64,000 nucleotides of DNA from an uncultured Clostridia bacterium (GCA_947627235.1 CANQVG010000007.1:1-64000); one strand, 5' to 3'. Counted from the first letter of the stretch, positions 34,644 through 42,966 are shown. The notes: generated by a model not told the origin, from the letters alone. Numbers and translations: made by a program.

Positions 34644-35081
34644 ATGCTCAAAGGAATAAACCCGATAATCCCGCCGACGCTTTTAAAAGTGCTGTGTGAA
34701 ATGGGTCACGGAGACACTATTGTTATAGCTGATGGCAATTTTCCGTCTGAGTCGGTCGGCAGGGACGCGATAGTTGTGAGAATGGACGGTCACGGCGTGC
34801 CAGAGATACTCGAAGCGGTGCTTTCACTTATTCCGCTCGATCAGTATGTGGAGAAACCGGTCAGCCTTATGGACAGGGTAAAGGGCGACAATGCCGATGT
34901 TTCCATCTGGCAGACCTACGACAGGATACTTAAGAACGCCGAGGGCAAAGGACTCGAAGCGGCAAATATGCTCGAACGCTTTGAGTTTTACGACGAAGCG
35001 AAGAAAGCGTATGCGGTTGTCGCTACGTCCGAAAGAAGCCAGTACGCTAACGTCATACTGAAAAAGGGCTGTGTGCTCTAA
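34644..35081 (+). CDS. RbsD/FucU-family sugar mutarotase
   Basis: A 145-residue mutarotase that interconverts the anomers of a sugar so that the next enzyme gets the right form. Family residues: MLKGINPIIPPTLLKVLCEMGHGDTIVIADGNFP with the catalytic His22 and Asp24, then KGDNADVSIWQTY and the C-terminal SERSQYANVILKKGCVL. FucU acts on L-fucose, which is 6-deoxy-L-galactose, so an L-galactose mutarotase fits the operon. AAAGGAGAG precedes the ATG. It is the last gene, followed by a 30-bp palindromic terminator. Confidence 0.92.
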   Translation: MLKGINPIIPPTLLKVLCEMGHGDTIVIADGNFPSESVGRDAIVVRMDGHGVPEILEAVLSLIPLDQYVEKPVSLMDRVKGDNADVSIWQTYDRILKNAEGKGLEAANMLERFEFYDEAKKAYAVVATSERSQYANVILKKGCVL

Positions 35082-35097
35082 AACTCGAAATACATTA

Positions 35098-35127
35098 AAA
35101 AAGCGCTCCGATATCGGAGCGCTTTTT
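35098..35127. terminator. 30-bp perfect palindrome, bidirectional terminator
   Basis: AAAAAGCGCTCCGAT is followed directly by its reverse complement. It ends the L-galactose-type operon and the convergent ABC exporter operon. A nearly identical hairpin lies at 46991-47021. Confidence 0.9.
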
Positions 35128-35135
35128 CTGTACTC

Positions 35136-36899
35136 TTACGCAAACTGCGCGTTATAAAGCTGTTTATAGAAGGTGTCACCGCTCATAAGGCTGTCGTGAG
35201 TGCCGCGCTCGACGATTTCGCCGTCCCTGACAACGAGGATTATATCCGCGTTTCTGACCGTTGAAAGCCTGTGCGCGATTACAAAGCAGGTCTTATCCGC
35301 CATAAGCGCTCGCATTGCCCGCTGGATTTGCAGCTCGGTGCGGGTGTCGACGTTTGAGGTAGCCTCGTCGAGAATCAGCAGTGAGGAGGGCAGCAACATT
35401 GCACGGGCTATGGTCATAAGCTGCTTCTGTCCCTTTGAAATGTTTGAGCCGTCATCGTCGAGGACGGTATCGTAGCCCTCGGGGAGAGTTTCGATGTAGT
35501 CGTGGATACCGCAGGCGCGGCAGACGCGCTCGATGTCTTCTCTCGTAGCTTGCTCGCTCCCGTAGGCGATATTTTCACTGACGGTGCCGTTAAATAGCCA
35601 AGTGTCCTGCAAGACCATCGAGTAATTCAGACGCAGGCTCTTTCTTGTCAAATCCTTTATCGGATTGCCGTCGAGCCTGATCTCGCCGCTGTCGACGTCG
35701 TAAAACCGCATCAGAAGATTAACTATAGTCGTTTTGCCGGCGCCGGTCGGTCCGACGATAGCCACAAGCGCTCCCTTCGGGACGCTCAGCGAAAGTCCGT
35801 GGATTATCTCCTTGTCCATAGAGTAGCCGAATCGGACGTTGTCGAGCCTGACGTCGCCAAGAGCGCCGTTCAGCTCATACGCATTTTCGGAGTCTGCGGG
35901 CTCGGGCTGTTCGTCGAGGAGTCTGAATACCCTCTCCGCAGCCGAGAATGCCGACTGAAGCTCTCCGATTATATTTGCAACCTCGTTGATAGGTCCGCTG
36001 AACTTGCGTGAGTATAGTACGAAGGTCGAGATGTTGCCTATTGAAATCGAGCCTTTGAGGAATAGCACCGCTCCGAAGAAGCTTACGAGCGAAAGCGAGA
36101 GGTTGTTTACGAAGTTTACCGACGGTCCCGTCATACTGCCGTAGTATTCGGCGCGGTAATAAGCCTCTGCGGTTTCGGTGTTCTTGACGTCGAATTTTTT
36201 ACCGGTGTTTTCCTCCTGACTGTATGCTCTTAGCGTTTTCTGACCGCTTATCATCTCCTCGACAAAACCGTTGAGCTCGCCGAGTTTTGCCGAACGCTTG
36301 CGGAATAGCGGTCTTGTGAAGCCGGTAATTTTTTTGGTGAGGATTACCGAAAGAGGCACGGTGAAAGCGAATACCAGAACCAGCAGCGGGGATATAGAAA
36401 TCATCATCACGAGCGCTCCGATGACAGTCACCGCACTCGCGAATATCTGCACGAGATCGTGGGAAAGCGAGGTGTTGATTGTGTCAATATCATACGAGAT
36501 GCGGCTGAGAATGTCGCCGGTCTGGTTGCGGTCGAAATACCCGACGGGAAGCTCGGTAAGCTTGTCGAATACGTCCTTTCTCATTCGGTTGACGACCTTG
36601 CGGCTCACGATAATCATCAGCCGCGAGAGGATATAGGAGAGAAGTGCCGAGAGTATGTACAGCACCACCATAATAGCAGCGTAACGCCACACCGCCGAGA
36701 GGTCAACGCCTTTTCCGTCTTCCGAGAGCTTTATTGCGTCTATTGCGAAGCCTGAGAAATACGGTCCCGCGAGACCGAGCAGGTTTCCGCCTATTGTCAG
36801 AAGAATACACAGTGCCATAAGCCCTTTATGTCTCAGAAGATACGGCATCAGACGGCCCAAAACAGCCGTTTTTTTCATTTTTTCGCGCTGTTCGTTCAT
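35136..36899 (-). CDS. ABC exporter subunit, membrane domain plus ATPase (non-canonical signature)
   Basis: A 587-residue half-transporter with an N-terminal six-helix membrane domain and a C-terminal ATPase. Walker A is IVGPTGAGKTT, Walker B with catalytic Glu is LLILDEATSNVD, and the switch His is in FVIAHRLST. The signature is ISKGQKQ instead of LSGGQ. It starts by a four-base overlap with the partner gene, so the two form a heterodimer of the multidrug/lipid exporter type. Because its partner lacks the catalytic Glu and switch His, the complex should have one active and one degenerate ATP site. The degenerate site would be made of the partner's Walker motifs and this protein's altered signature. 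Substrate unknown. Confidence 0.92.
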   Translation of the reverse strand: MNEQREKMKKTAVLGRLMPYLLRHKGLMALCILLTIGGNLLGLAGPYFSGFAIDAIKLSEDGKGVDLSAVWRYAAIMVVLYILSALLSYILSRLMIIVSRKVVNRMRKDVFDKLTELPVGYFDRNQTGDILSRISYDIDTINTSLSHDLVQIFASAVTVIGALVMMISISPLLVLVFAFTVPLSVILTKKITGFTRPLFRKRSAKLGELNGFVEEMISGQKTLRAYSQEENTGKKFDVKNTETAEAYYRAEYYGSMTGPSVNFVNNLSLSLVSFFGAVLFLKGSISIGNISTFVLYSRKFSGPINEVANIIGELQSAFSAAERVFRLLDEQPEPADSENAYELNGALGDVRLDNVRFGYSMDKEIIHGLSLSVPKGALVAIVGPTGAGKTTIVNLLMRFYDVDSGEIRLDGNPIKDLTRKSLRLNYSMVLQDTWLFNGTVSENIAYGSEQATREDIERVCRACGIHDYIETLPEGYDTVLDDDGSNISKGQKQLMTIARAMLLPSSLLILDEATSNVDTRTELQIQRAMRALMADKTCFVIAHRLSTVRNADIILVVRDGEIVERGTHDSLMSGDTFYKQLYNAQFA

Positions 36900-38623
36900 A
36901 CCGCCGCCGCCTTTCCTTCGCCTATCTGCGACTCGCCGATTTCTCTGTAAAGCGGACAGGTCTTCATAAGCTCATTATGTGTACCCATTCCGACGACATT
37001 TCCGTTATCAATAACGAGAATCTTCTCGGCGTGCATTATCGAGCTTATGCGCTGGGCGATTATTATTTTTGTGGAATGTGCGCAGTGAAGACGTATTTCT
37101 TCGCGGAGCTTTGAGTCGGTCTTGTAATCAAGGGCGCTCGATGAGTCGTCGAGTATGAGAATCTCGGGGTCGCCCGCAAGCGCGCGGGAAATCAGCAGAC
37201 GCTGTTTCTGACCGCCCGAGAGGTTTGCGCCCTTTATCGCAACCTCAGCGTCGAGTCCTCCCTGATTAGTGATAAAGTTTATTGCCTGAGCGCGCCTTGC
37301 TGCCTCGGTGAGCTGTTCGTCGGAAATGTCGCGTCCGAGTCGGATATTTTCCCGTACCGTGTCTTTAAAGAGAGTGTCATTCTGGAAGACTACACCGAAT
37401 TTTGCCCTGAGGTCGGCGGTCGCGTAGTCGCGGATATCCACTCCGTCTATTTCGATTGCACCCTCCGCAACGTCGTAGTATCTCATCAACGCGCGGATTA
37501 TTGTGGACTTGCCAGCTCCGGTCGCGCCGATTATGCCGAGAGTTTCGCCGCGCTTAAGCTCGAAGCTCAGGTGACGGACCGCAAAGCTTCCGCGGTCGTA
37601 TTTAAATGTTACGTCCTTAAAAGCGATATGAGGCGCGTTTTCGGGCAGGAAGCTGAAATGCGGCTCGGTTTCGTAAAGCTCCATCGGGGTGTCAAGCACC
37701 TCGAGTACGCGGGCAGACGATGCTGCCGCTCTGGAAAGCATAGTGAACATTCTGTTTATCGCCATAAGCGCGTTCAGAACTATTGTGAACAGGTTCATAA
37801 AGGCGATTATTTTGCCGACCTTAGTCAGTCCGAACTGTACTCTGTAGGCTCCCGCCACGATTACCGCGACGATTCCGAGGTTCAAAAGCAGGCTCATAAC
37901 GGGGTTTATCAAAGCCATTGTTTTTTCGGCGACACGCTCCCGCTCGGTGAGTGTGTCGTTTACCTTTTTAAAGCGTTCGCGCTCATAGCCCGATTTTGAC
38001 AGAGCTTTTATCACTCTTACGCCCACGGCGTTTTCGCGGACGACCCTTAGCATTGAGTCGGACGCTTTCTGCACGATTTTAAAGAGTTTTGCGCCTTTGC
38101 GGGAGACTATAAATGTTATCGCTCCGACGACGGGAAGCGTAGCCACCATTATAAGTGTGAGGACGGGGTCGAGGGTAAGCGTGACTATTACTCCGCCGAC
38201 GAGCATTATAGGCGCTCTGACGCCGAGACGCTGCATCATACCCACGGTCTGGTGCAGGACGTAGGTATCGCTCGTGACGCGGGAAATAAGCGACGGAATG
38301 GTAAAGCCGTCTACCTGTCGCTCGGAAAGATAGGAAATCCGAGAAAACAGGTCATGCCGCAAACCTCTTGTGAAATCTCTCGCCACCGCCGAAGCCATTC
38401 TGTTAGCGGCAATATTGCCTATCCACGCGAGCAGCGAGCATAGTATCATAAGGCATCCCCAAATCACGACGGGCGAGATTCTTCCCAATGGAATCAGGTC
38501 GTCGATGATGTAGGAGAGTATCCACGGAATTGCAAGCTCGACAAGTGTTCCGAAAACTTTGATGAGAAATCCGAGCGACATTCTCGGAATATACGGTCTA
38601 AGATATGATAGCAGTCTTTTCAC
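36896..38623 (-). CDS. ABC exporter subunit, membrane domain plus ATPase (degenerate catalytic site)
   Basis: A 575-residue half-transporter, first gene of the pair. Six membrane helices are followed by an ATPase with Walker A IIGATGAGKST and a canonical signature LSGGQKQ. Walker B reads ILILDDSSSALD, with Asp where Glu is usual, and the switch region reads IIIAQRISS, with Gln for the usual His. This is the classical picture of the inactive half of heterodimeric exporters such as BmrCD or TM287/288. The GTG at 38623 is chosen (AAAGGAACGCAC upstream); the longer frame to 38650 has no ribosome-binding site. A promoter TTGACA-16-TACAAT lies upstream. Confidence 0.93.
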   Translation of the reverse strand: MKRLLSYLRPYIPRMSLGFLIKVFGTLVELAIPWILSYIIDDLIPLGRISPVVIWGCLMILCSLLAWIGNIAANRMASAVARDFTRGLRHDLFSRISYLSERQVDGFTIPSLISRVTSDTYVLHQTVGMMQRLGVRAPIMLVGGVIVTLTLDPVLTLIMVATLPVVGAITFIVSRKGAKLFKIVQKASDSMLRVVRENAVGVRVIKALSKSGYERERFKKVNDTLTERERVAEKTMALINPVMSLLLNLGIVAVIVAGAYRVQFGLTKVGKIIAFMNLFTIVLNALMAINRMFTMLSRAAASSARVLEVLDTPMELYETEPHFSFLPENAPHIAFKDVTFKYDRGSFAVRHLSFELKRGETLGIIGATGAGKSTIIRALMRYYDVAEGAIEIDGVDIRDYATADLRAKFGVVFQNDTLFKDTVRENIRLGRDISDEQLTEAARRAQAINFITNQGGLDAEVAIKGANLSGGQKQRLLISRALAGDPEILILDDSSSALDYKTDSKLREEIRLHCAHSTKIIIAQRISSIMHAEKILVIDNGNVVGMGTHNELMKTCPLYREIGESQIGEGKAAAV

Positions 38624-38678
38624 GTGCGTTCCTTTCAAAATCATTAACATCTATAGCTATTTATATTTAACTTATCAT

Positions 38679-38706
38679 ATTGTAGCACATATTTCGGATT
38701 TGTCAA
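38679..38706 (-). promoter_or_regulatory. promoter of the ABC exporter operon
   Basis: On the minus strand TTGACA (38706-38701), 16 bases, TACAAT (38684-38679) preceded by TGTGC. Confidence 0.7.
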
Positions 38707-38958
38707 GAAGACGGAAAAAACAGGAAGTACAGGTCAAAAGGCAAAATTTAATTATGAAAAACCTGCCGTGAAATTGATTCAACGGCAGGTTGGAAAATGG
38801 CTGCGCTCGGTTTACCAAATTTTATAGGAAGCAAAACCCTATTTCCGATGCAGCAAGATGATTATAGCATATATTTTCACAAAAGTCAATAAATTTTCTA
38901 CAAAAATCTATGAATTATTTACTCACTATGAAATATAATAACAGTAGGCGGTGATGAT
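38707..38958. other. AT-rich region with an isolated hairpin before the XRE gene
   Basis: The region between the ABC exporter promoter and the XRE regulator gene holds no gene that I can support. A 10-bp hairpin (AACCTGCCGT at 38760-38769 with ACGGCAGGTT at 38782-38791) has a T run only on the minus-strand side. A TATAAT at 38934-38939 without a good -35 box may drive the XRE gene, leaving a very short leader. Confidence 0.45.
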
Positions 38959-39255
38959 ATGAACTACTGTGATTTCGGCGCGATACTTTATAAGCTTAGG
39001 AAAGGCAGCAGTATGACCCAAAAGGAGCTTGGCGAGCAGGTCGGGCTGTCAAAGGCTGTCGTGAGCAAATATGAAAACGGACTCGGGTATCCTACATTTG
39101 ATGTTCTGGTGAGGATAGCGAAGTATTTCGGGGTGACAACTGATTATCTTCTTGGTGCGGAAAGCGGCAGAACCATTGACGTTACCGGGCTGACCGAGAG
39201 CCAGATAGACAGCATACACAGGATAATAGCTGAATTTCAGAAAGCGAACCGATAA
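38959..39255 (+). CDS. XRE-family helix-turn-helix regulator
   Basis: A 98-residue DNA-binding protein. The helix-turn-helix is at residues about 10-62: LYKLRKGSSMTQKELGEQVGLSKAVVSKYENGLGYPTFDVLVRIAKYFGVTTDYLL, typical of Cro/C1 regulators. A short helical C-terminus (TESQIDSIHRIIAEFQK) probably dimerises. AGGCGGTG precedes the ATG. It is a single gene divergent from the ABC exporter operon, which it might control; no operator was identified, so this is only a possibility. Confidence 0.88.
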   Translation: MNYCDFGAILYKLRKGSSMTQKELGEQVGLSKAVVSKYENGLGYPTFDVLVRIAKYFGVTTDYLLGAESGRTIDVTGLTESQIDSIHRIIAEFQKANR

Positions 39256-39301
39256 ACGGTTCCGCTTCTGTTTTAAGGTGGTTTAATAAAGAAAGCAAAA
39301 T

Positions 39302-39330
39302 AAAAGCTCCCAAAAATTGGGAGCTTTTTT
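39302..39330. terminator. bidirectional terminator, XRE gene / GGGtGRT gene
   Basis: AAAAGCTCCCAA (39302-39313) pairs with TTGGGAGCTTTT (39317-39328) around an AAA loop, with a T run on both strands. Confidence 0.88.
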
Positions 39331-39340
39331 CGTGTCTGAA

Positions 39341-40339
39341 TTATTTCATTGCTTCCTCGACCGCGACAGCGCAGGCGACGGACGCGCCTACCATCGGGTT
39401 GTTGCCCATTCCTATAAGACCCATCATTTCAACGTGAGCCGGAACAGAGGAGGAACCGGCAAACTGAGCGTCGGAGTGCATTCTTCCCATAGTATCGGTC
39501 ATGCCGTAGCTGGAAGGACCCGCCGCCATATTGTCGGGATGAAGGGTTCTGCCGGTGCCGCCGCCCGAAGCGACCGAGAAGTACTTGACGCCGTTTTCAA
39601 CGCACCATTTCTTGTAGGTGCCGGCGACGGGGTGCTGGAATCTTGTCGGGTTGGTGGAGTTGCCGGTGATGGAAACGCCTACGTTTTCGAGCTTCATAAT
39701 CGCCACGCCCTCGGGGACGTTGTCGGCGCCGTAGCACTTTACGTCGGCTCTCGGACCGTTGGAGTAAGCCTTTTCGTAGACAACCTCAACCTGCTCGGTG
39801 AAGGGGTCGAACTTGGTCTCAACGTAGGTGAAGCCGTTGATTCTCGAAATGATAAAAGCTGCGTCCTTGCCGAGACCGTTGAGGATAACGCGCAGGGGCT
39901 TGGTTCTTACCTTGTTGGCGTTGAGAGCGATCTTGATAGCGCCCTCGGCGGCTGCGAAGGACTCGTGTCCGGCGAGGAAGCAGAAGCACTCGGTGGATTC
40001 TGAGAGAAGCATAGAGGCGAGGTTGCCGTGTCCGAGACCGACCTTGCGGTTTTCGGCGACGGAGCCGGGTATGCAGAAGCTCTGGAGACCCTCGCCGATA
40101 GCAACGGCGGCGTCGGCGGCCTTTTTGCAGCCTTTCTTTATGGCGATGGCGCAGCCAACGGTGTATGCCCAGACTGCGTTCTCGAAGCAGATGGGCTGGG
40201 TCTCGCGGACTATCTTGTCGCAGTCGATACCCTTTGCAAGGGTGATTTCTTTACATTCCTCAACAGAGGAGATGCCGTATTGAGCGAGAACCGAATTGAT
40301 TTTGTCAATTCTTCTCTCATAGTTTTCAAATAAAGCCAT
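39341..40339 (-). CDS. GGGtGRT family protein
   Basis: A 332-residue protein of the conserved GGGtGRT family, named for the motif seen here as SVASGGGTGRTLHPDN. Function unknown. The sequence has several conserved Cys and Gly-rich stretches (GCAIAIKKGCKKAADAAVAIGEGLQ, GLGHGNLASML) and no signal or membrane segment, so it is cytoplasmic. Codons prefer C-ending forms and the opposite strand looks open, which suggests good expression. It follows the NifU-like gene by about 20 bases on the same strand, the known pairing of this family. A role in iron-sulfur or redox metabolism is inferred from that partner only. Confidence 0.9.
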   Translation of the reverse strand: MALFENYERRIDKINSVLAQYGISSVEECKEITLAKGIDCDKIVRETQPICFENAVWAYTVGCAIAIKKGCKKAADAAVAIGEGLQSFCIPGSVAENRKVGLGHGNLASMLLSESTECFCFLAGHESFAAAEGAIKIALNANKVRTKPLRVILNGLGKDAAFIISRINGFTYVETKFDPFTEQVEVVYEKAYSNGPRADVKCYGADNVPEGVAIMKLENVGVSITGNSTNPTRFQHPVAGTYKKWCVENGVKYFSVASGGGTGRTLHPDNMAAGPSSYGMTDTMGRMHSDAQFAGSSSVPAHVEMMGLIGMGNNPMVGASVACAVAVEEAMK

Positions 40340-40360
40340 GATAAATTCCTCCTCCTTAAA

Positions 40361-41053
40361 TTACTGCTTGCGGGGGTCGATATACTTAGCGGCTTCCGCG
40401 AATCTGCCGTAAGTGCCCTTTGCCTTTTCGTATGCGGTGTTGGGGTCGTCGCCCTTCTTGATGAAGTCGGTCATCTTGCCGAGAGAGACAAATTCGTAGC
40501 CTATGACCTGATCGTCTTCGTCGAGAGCCATTCTCGTGACGTAACCTTCAGCCATTTCAAGGTATCTTACGCCCTTTGCCTTGGTTCCGTACATTGTTCC
40601 GACCTGCGAGCGGGTGCCTTTGCCGAGGTCTTCAAGTCCTGCGCCGACGGAAAGACCGTCCTCAGAGAAAGCGGACTGGGTTCTGCCGTAGACGATCTGC
40701 AAAAACAGCTCGCGCATTGCGGTGTTGATAGCGTCGCAGACGAGGTCGGTGTTAAGAGCTTCGAGAATCGTCTTGCCGGGGAGAATCTCCGCCGCCATAG
40801 CTGCGGAATGGGTCATTCCCGAGCAGCCGATTGTCTCAACGAGTGCCTCCTCGATAACGCCCTCCTTGACGTTGAGCGAGAGCTTGCAGGCGCCCTGCTG
40901 GGGAGCGCACCAGCCGATACCGTGGGTAAAGCCCGAGATATCGCTTATCTGCTTAGCCTCCACCCATTTGCCCTCTTCGGGCAGGGGAGCAGGTCCGTGC
41001 TTGGGTCCCTTGGCAACCAAACACATCTGTTCGACTTCGCGTGAATAGTTCAT
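40361..41053 (-). CDS. NifU/IscU-like iron-sulfur scaffold protein, partner of GGGtGRT
   Basis: A 230-residue protein with an IscU-like core. Candidate cluster ligands are Cys in HGIGWCAPQQGACKL and in ETIGCSGMTHSAAMAAEILPG; the third Cys sits at LVCDAINTAMREL. The C-terminal 90 residues (GTKAKGVRYLEMAEGYVTRMALDEDDQVIGYEFVSLG...) are extra compared with plain IscU. It is first in a two-gene operon with the GGGtGRT gene, behind a promoter TTGTAA-17-TATACT. No IscS cysteine desulfurase is near. It may build a cluster dedicated to the partner protein; this is inference. Confidence 0.87.
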   Translation of the reverse strand: MNYSREVEQMCLVAKGPKHGPAPLPEEGKWVEAKQISDISGFTHGIGWCAPQQGACKLSLNVKEGVIEEALVETIGCSGMTHSAAMAAEILPGKTILEALNTDLVCDAINTAMRELFLQIVYGRTQSAFSEDGLSVGAGLEDLGKGTRSQVGTMYGTKAKGVRYLEMAEGYVTRMALDEDDQVIGYEFVSLGKMTDFIKKGDDPNTAYEKAKGTYGRFAEAAKYIDPRKQ

Positions 41054-41104
41054 TTTTATTGACTCCTTTCAAAATAATGGAAATATGCGAATTCATATGC
41101 ATAC

Positions 41105-41133
41105 AGTATACTACATTCCGGACAATATTACAA
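41105..41133 (-). promoter_or_regulatory. promoter of the scaffold/GGGtGRT operon
   Basis: On the minus strand TTGTAA (41133-41128), 17 bases, TATACT (41110-41105) preceded by TGTAG. Confidence 0.7.
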
Positions 41134-41281
41134 GTATTTTTTTAAATTCCGCAAAAAGACGAAAAATATGAACTTTTTGTTAATTTTTATTTACGGAGCA
41201 ACTTTTTGCCTTTTCGGAGCGTATTGCTTATGTAAGACCTTTTCAAGGGTATTATACAAGAAGTAAAAGGAGGAACTATAA

Positions 41282-42637
41282 ATGAAAAAGGTATTATCAA
41301 TTATTCTTGCGGTTTTAATGCTCGCGGCGCTCGGTGTAACGGTTTTTGCCGATTCAGAGGAGCTCACTGCTGGAGTGAGCGCGGGCTTTACCGTTCTCGG
41401 CAGCAGCTATGACGAAGAAGACGGCGTCTGCCGTATGATAGTCTCGAACCGTATGTTTACCTATCAGACCTACGACGAATCGTATTCTTGGTATTACACC
41501 ACGCTGCACGCGTCGTATAAGCCCGACGACCGCGAAGTAACGCTTTCTTCCGACGGTTCCGGTATCGGCAACGCCGCGCTCGAAAGCTTCAAAAACAAAG
41601 AGCCCGTCCCCGCGGGAACGGTAGTAAAGCTCACCTGGAACGGGGAGATACTCGAAAGCTACCCGCCGCAGTTCTCGGGCAAAATTTACGGCTTCGAGTT
41701 TACCGGCGAGACGACGGAATATTCGCTCGACGAAATGGAGCAGGCTCTGAGCGACTACTACTTAAACAGCGATGAGACCGAAAAGATACCTTCCGAGGGG
41801 GTAAGATGCGCCGAAAAGGCTGATTTCGCCGTCGCCGGCTGCGACAGCTCCACCCTTAAGGACGGAGAATACACCAAGAGCGGCTCAACGCTCTATCTTG
41901 TGCAGAACGGTGCGTCTCAAAACTTTGTAAGACTCACGGTAGACGTCGATAAATTCGCGGTGGTATGCGGCGAGGGCGACGCCGAACTCACCGAGACGTA
42001 TAAAAACTTCATAAAGACCGGCGAGCTTCCCGTCGGTACGGTCGTGAGCATCTCCTGGACGGGAATGATTTTGGACAGCTATCCCGCGCAACTCGAAGGG
42101 GTTTTCGGTCTGACCGTCACTTCAAAAGAGAGCGACTATTCTGACGCCGACCTCAAAGCGAAAATGGACGCCTTTAACGAAGAATTTGAAGGCTCTTCGC
42201 AGGGCGATTATCCCGCGATGATATTCTATAAAGGAGTGCTCTATAAGCTCTCGGATTCGGCGCTCGAGCTACCGCAGGGTGCGGAGTTTAAGCCGATAGG
42301 AACGCTAAGCTATGTTGAGGGCGAACCCACTGAATCCGGCACGCAGAATTATTCGAGACAGCCTGTGGAATTTGCTGAGGCGGTATATAACGGCGTAGAT
42401 TGTCTCGTTGCCTACTGCGACGGCGACTACAGATTTTTCCTGCCATATACCGCATCGCCGTCGGCAGACCCCGCTCAACAGTCTCACGAAGAAGTACCCG
42501 TTCCCAAGCAGTCCGAAGCGGGCGTCAAAAACCCCGAAACGGGCGTCGGCTTGGGCAACGCGTTTGCACTGGCTGCGCTTGCCGGAGCGTCTGTTTATGC
42601 GCTTACGCTGAGGGCGTCAAGGCGCAGAAAAGAGTAA
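41282..42637 (+). CDS. secreted two-repeat surface protein with NPETG sorting signal
   Basis: A 451-residue protein with a signal peptide (MKKVLSIILAVLMLAALGVTVFA) and a C-terminal cell-wall sorting signal: NPETG, a hydrophobic stretch and a basic tail (RASRRRKE). Between them are two repeats of about 110 residues. They share PxGTVVxxxWxGxILxSYPxQ, at about residues 112-132 and 244-264, each preceded by a strand-rich region. I do not recognise the family. NPxTG-type motifs are used by sortases other than the housekeeping LPxTG enzyme, and the end of a class B-type sortase gene lies at 63744-64000. AGGAGG precedes the ATG. Confidence 0.82.
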   Translation: MKKVLSIILAVLMLAALGVTVFADSEELTAGVSAGFTVLGSSYDEEDGVCRMIVSNRMFTYQTYDESYSWYYTTLHASYKPDDREVTLSSDGSGIGNAALESFKNKEPVPAGTVVKLTWNGEILESYPPQFSGKIYGFEFTGETTEYSLDEMEQALSDYYLNSDETEKIPSEGVRCAEKADFAVAGCDSSTLKDGEYTKSGSTLYLVQNGASQNFVRLTVDVDKFAVVCGEGDAELTETYKNFIKTGELPVGTVVSISWTGMILDSYPAQLEGVFGLTVTSKESDYSDADLKAKMDAFNEEFEGSSQGDYPAMIFYKGVLYKLSDSALELPQGAEFKPIGTLSYVEGEPTESGTQNYSRQPVEFAEAVYNGVDCLVAYCDGDYRFFLPYTASPSADPAQQSHEEVPVPKQSEAGVKNPETGVGLGNAFALAALAGASVYALTLRASRRRKE

Positions 42638-42682
42638 AAATTTAGGATTCGAGAAAAATTTTAAATTTTTTTCAAAAAACAC

Positions 42683-42711
42683 TTGCAAAATTTTTCGGGA
42701 TGTGCTATTAT
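42683..42711 (+). promoter_or_regulatory. promoter of tRNA-Ala
   Basis: TTGCAA (42683-42688), 17 bases, TATTAT (42706-42711) preceded by TGTGC. A palindrome (GCAAATGTCGGC / GCCG-A-ACATTTGC, 42713-42741) fills the space between the -10 box and the tRNA. Confidence 0.65.
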
Positions 42712-42741
42712 AGCAAATGTCGGCTGAAGCCGAACATTTGC

Positions 42742-42817
42742 GGGGTATTAGCGCAGTTGGAAGCGCGCCACACTGGCAGTGTGGAGGTCACGGGTTCGAA
42801 TCCCGTATGCTCCACCA
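42742..42817 (+). tRNA. tRNA-Ala (anticodon GGC)
   Basis: A 76-base cloverleaf with encoded CCA. The acceptor stem GGGGTAT pairs with ATGCTCC and includes the G3-U70 pair that identifies alanine tRNAs; the discriminator is A. The D arm is GCGC/GCGC, the anticodon stem CCACA/TGTGG with loop CTGGCAG (anticodon GGC), and the T arm ACGGG-TTCGAAT-CCCGT. A minus-strand open frame over it is a known kind of false gene. Confidence 0.97.
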
Positions 42818-42827
42818 AATTCACAAG

Positions 42828-42868
42828 GGCGAACGTTTTTGACATGGCAATTGTCAAAAACGTTCGCC
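42828..42868. repeat. 17-bp perfect inverted repeat after tRNA-Ala
   Basis: GGCGAACGTTTTTGACA (42828-42844) pairs perfectly with its reverse complement (42852-42868) around TGGCAAT. It may terminate tRNA transcription, though the T run is weak; it could also be one end of a mobile or repetitive element. Confidence 0.6.
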
Positions 42869-42966
42869 TTTGTCTATAAGACAGCGGTTTATGTATGCTG
42901 TGTCGTTGCGCGTTTGCAGGGCTGTGGGACACCTTGAATTTCGTTCCACTTTTCTTTTAAAACCGC

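Noticed and set aside
42708-42932. Minus-strand open frame across tRNA-Ala (contains VEHTGFEPVTSTLP)
   Set aside because: This is the familiar false translation of a tRNA gene and its flank; the tRNA cloverleaf explains the sequence.
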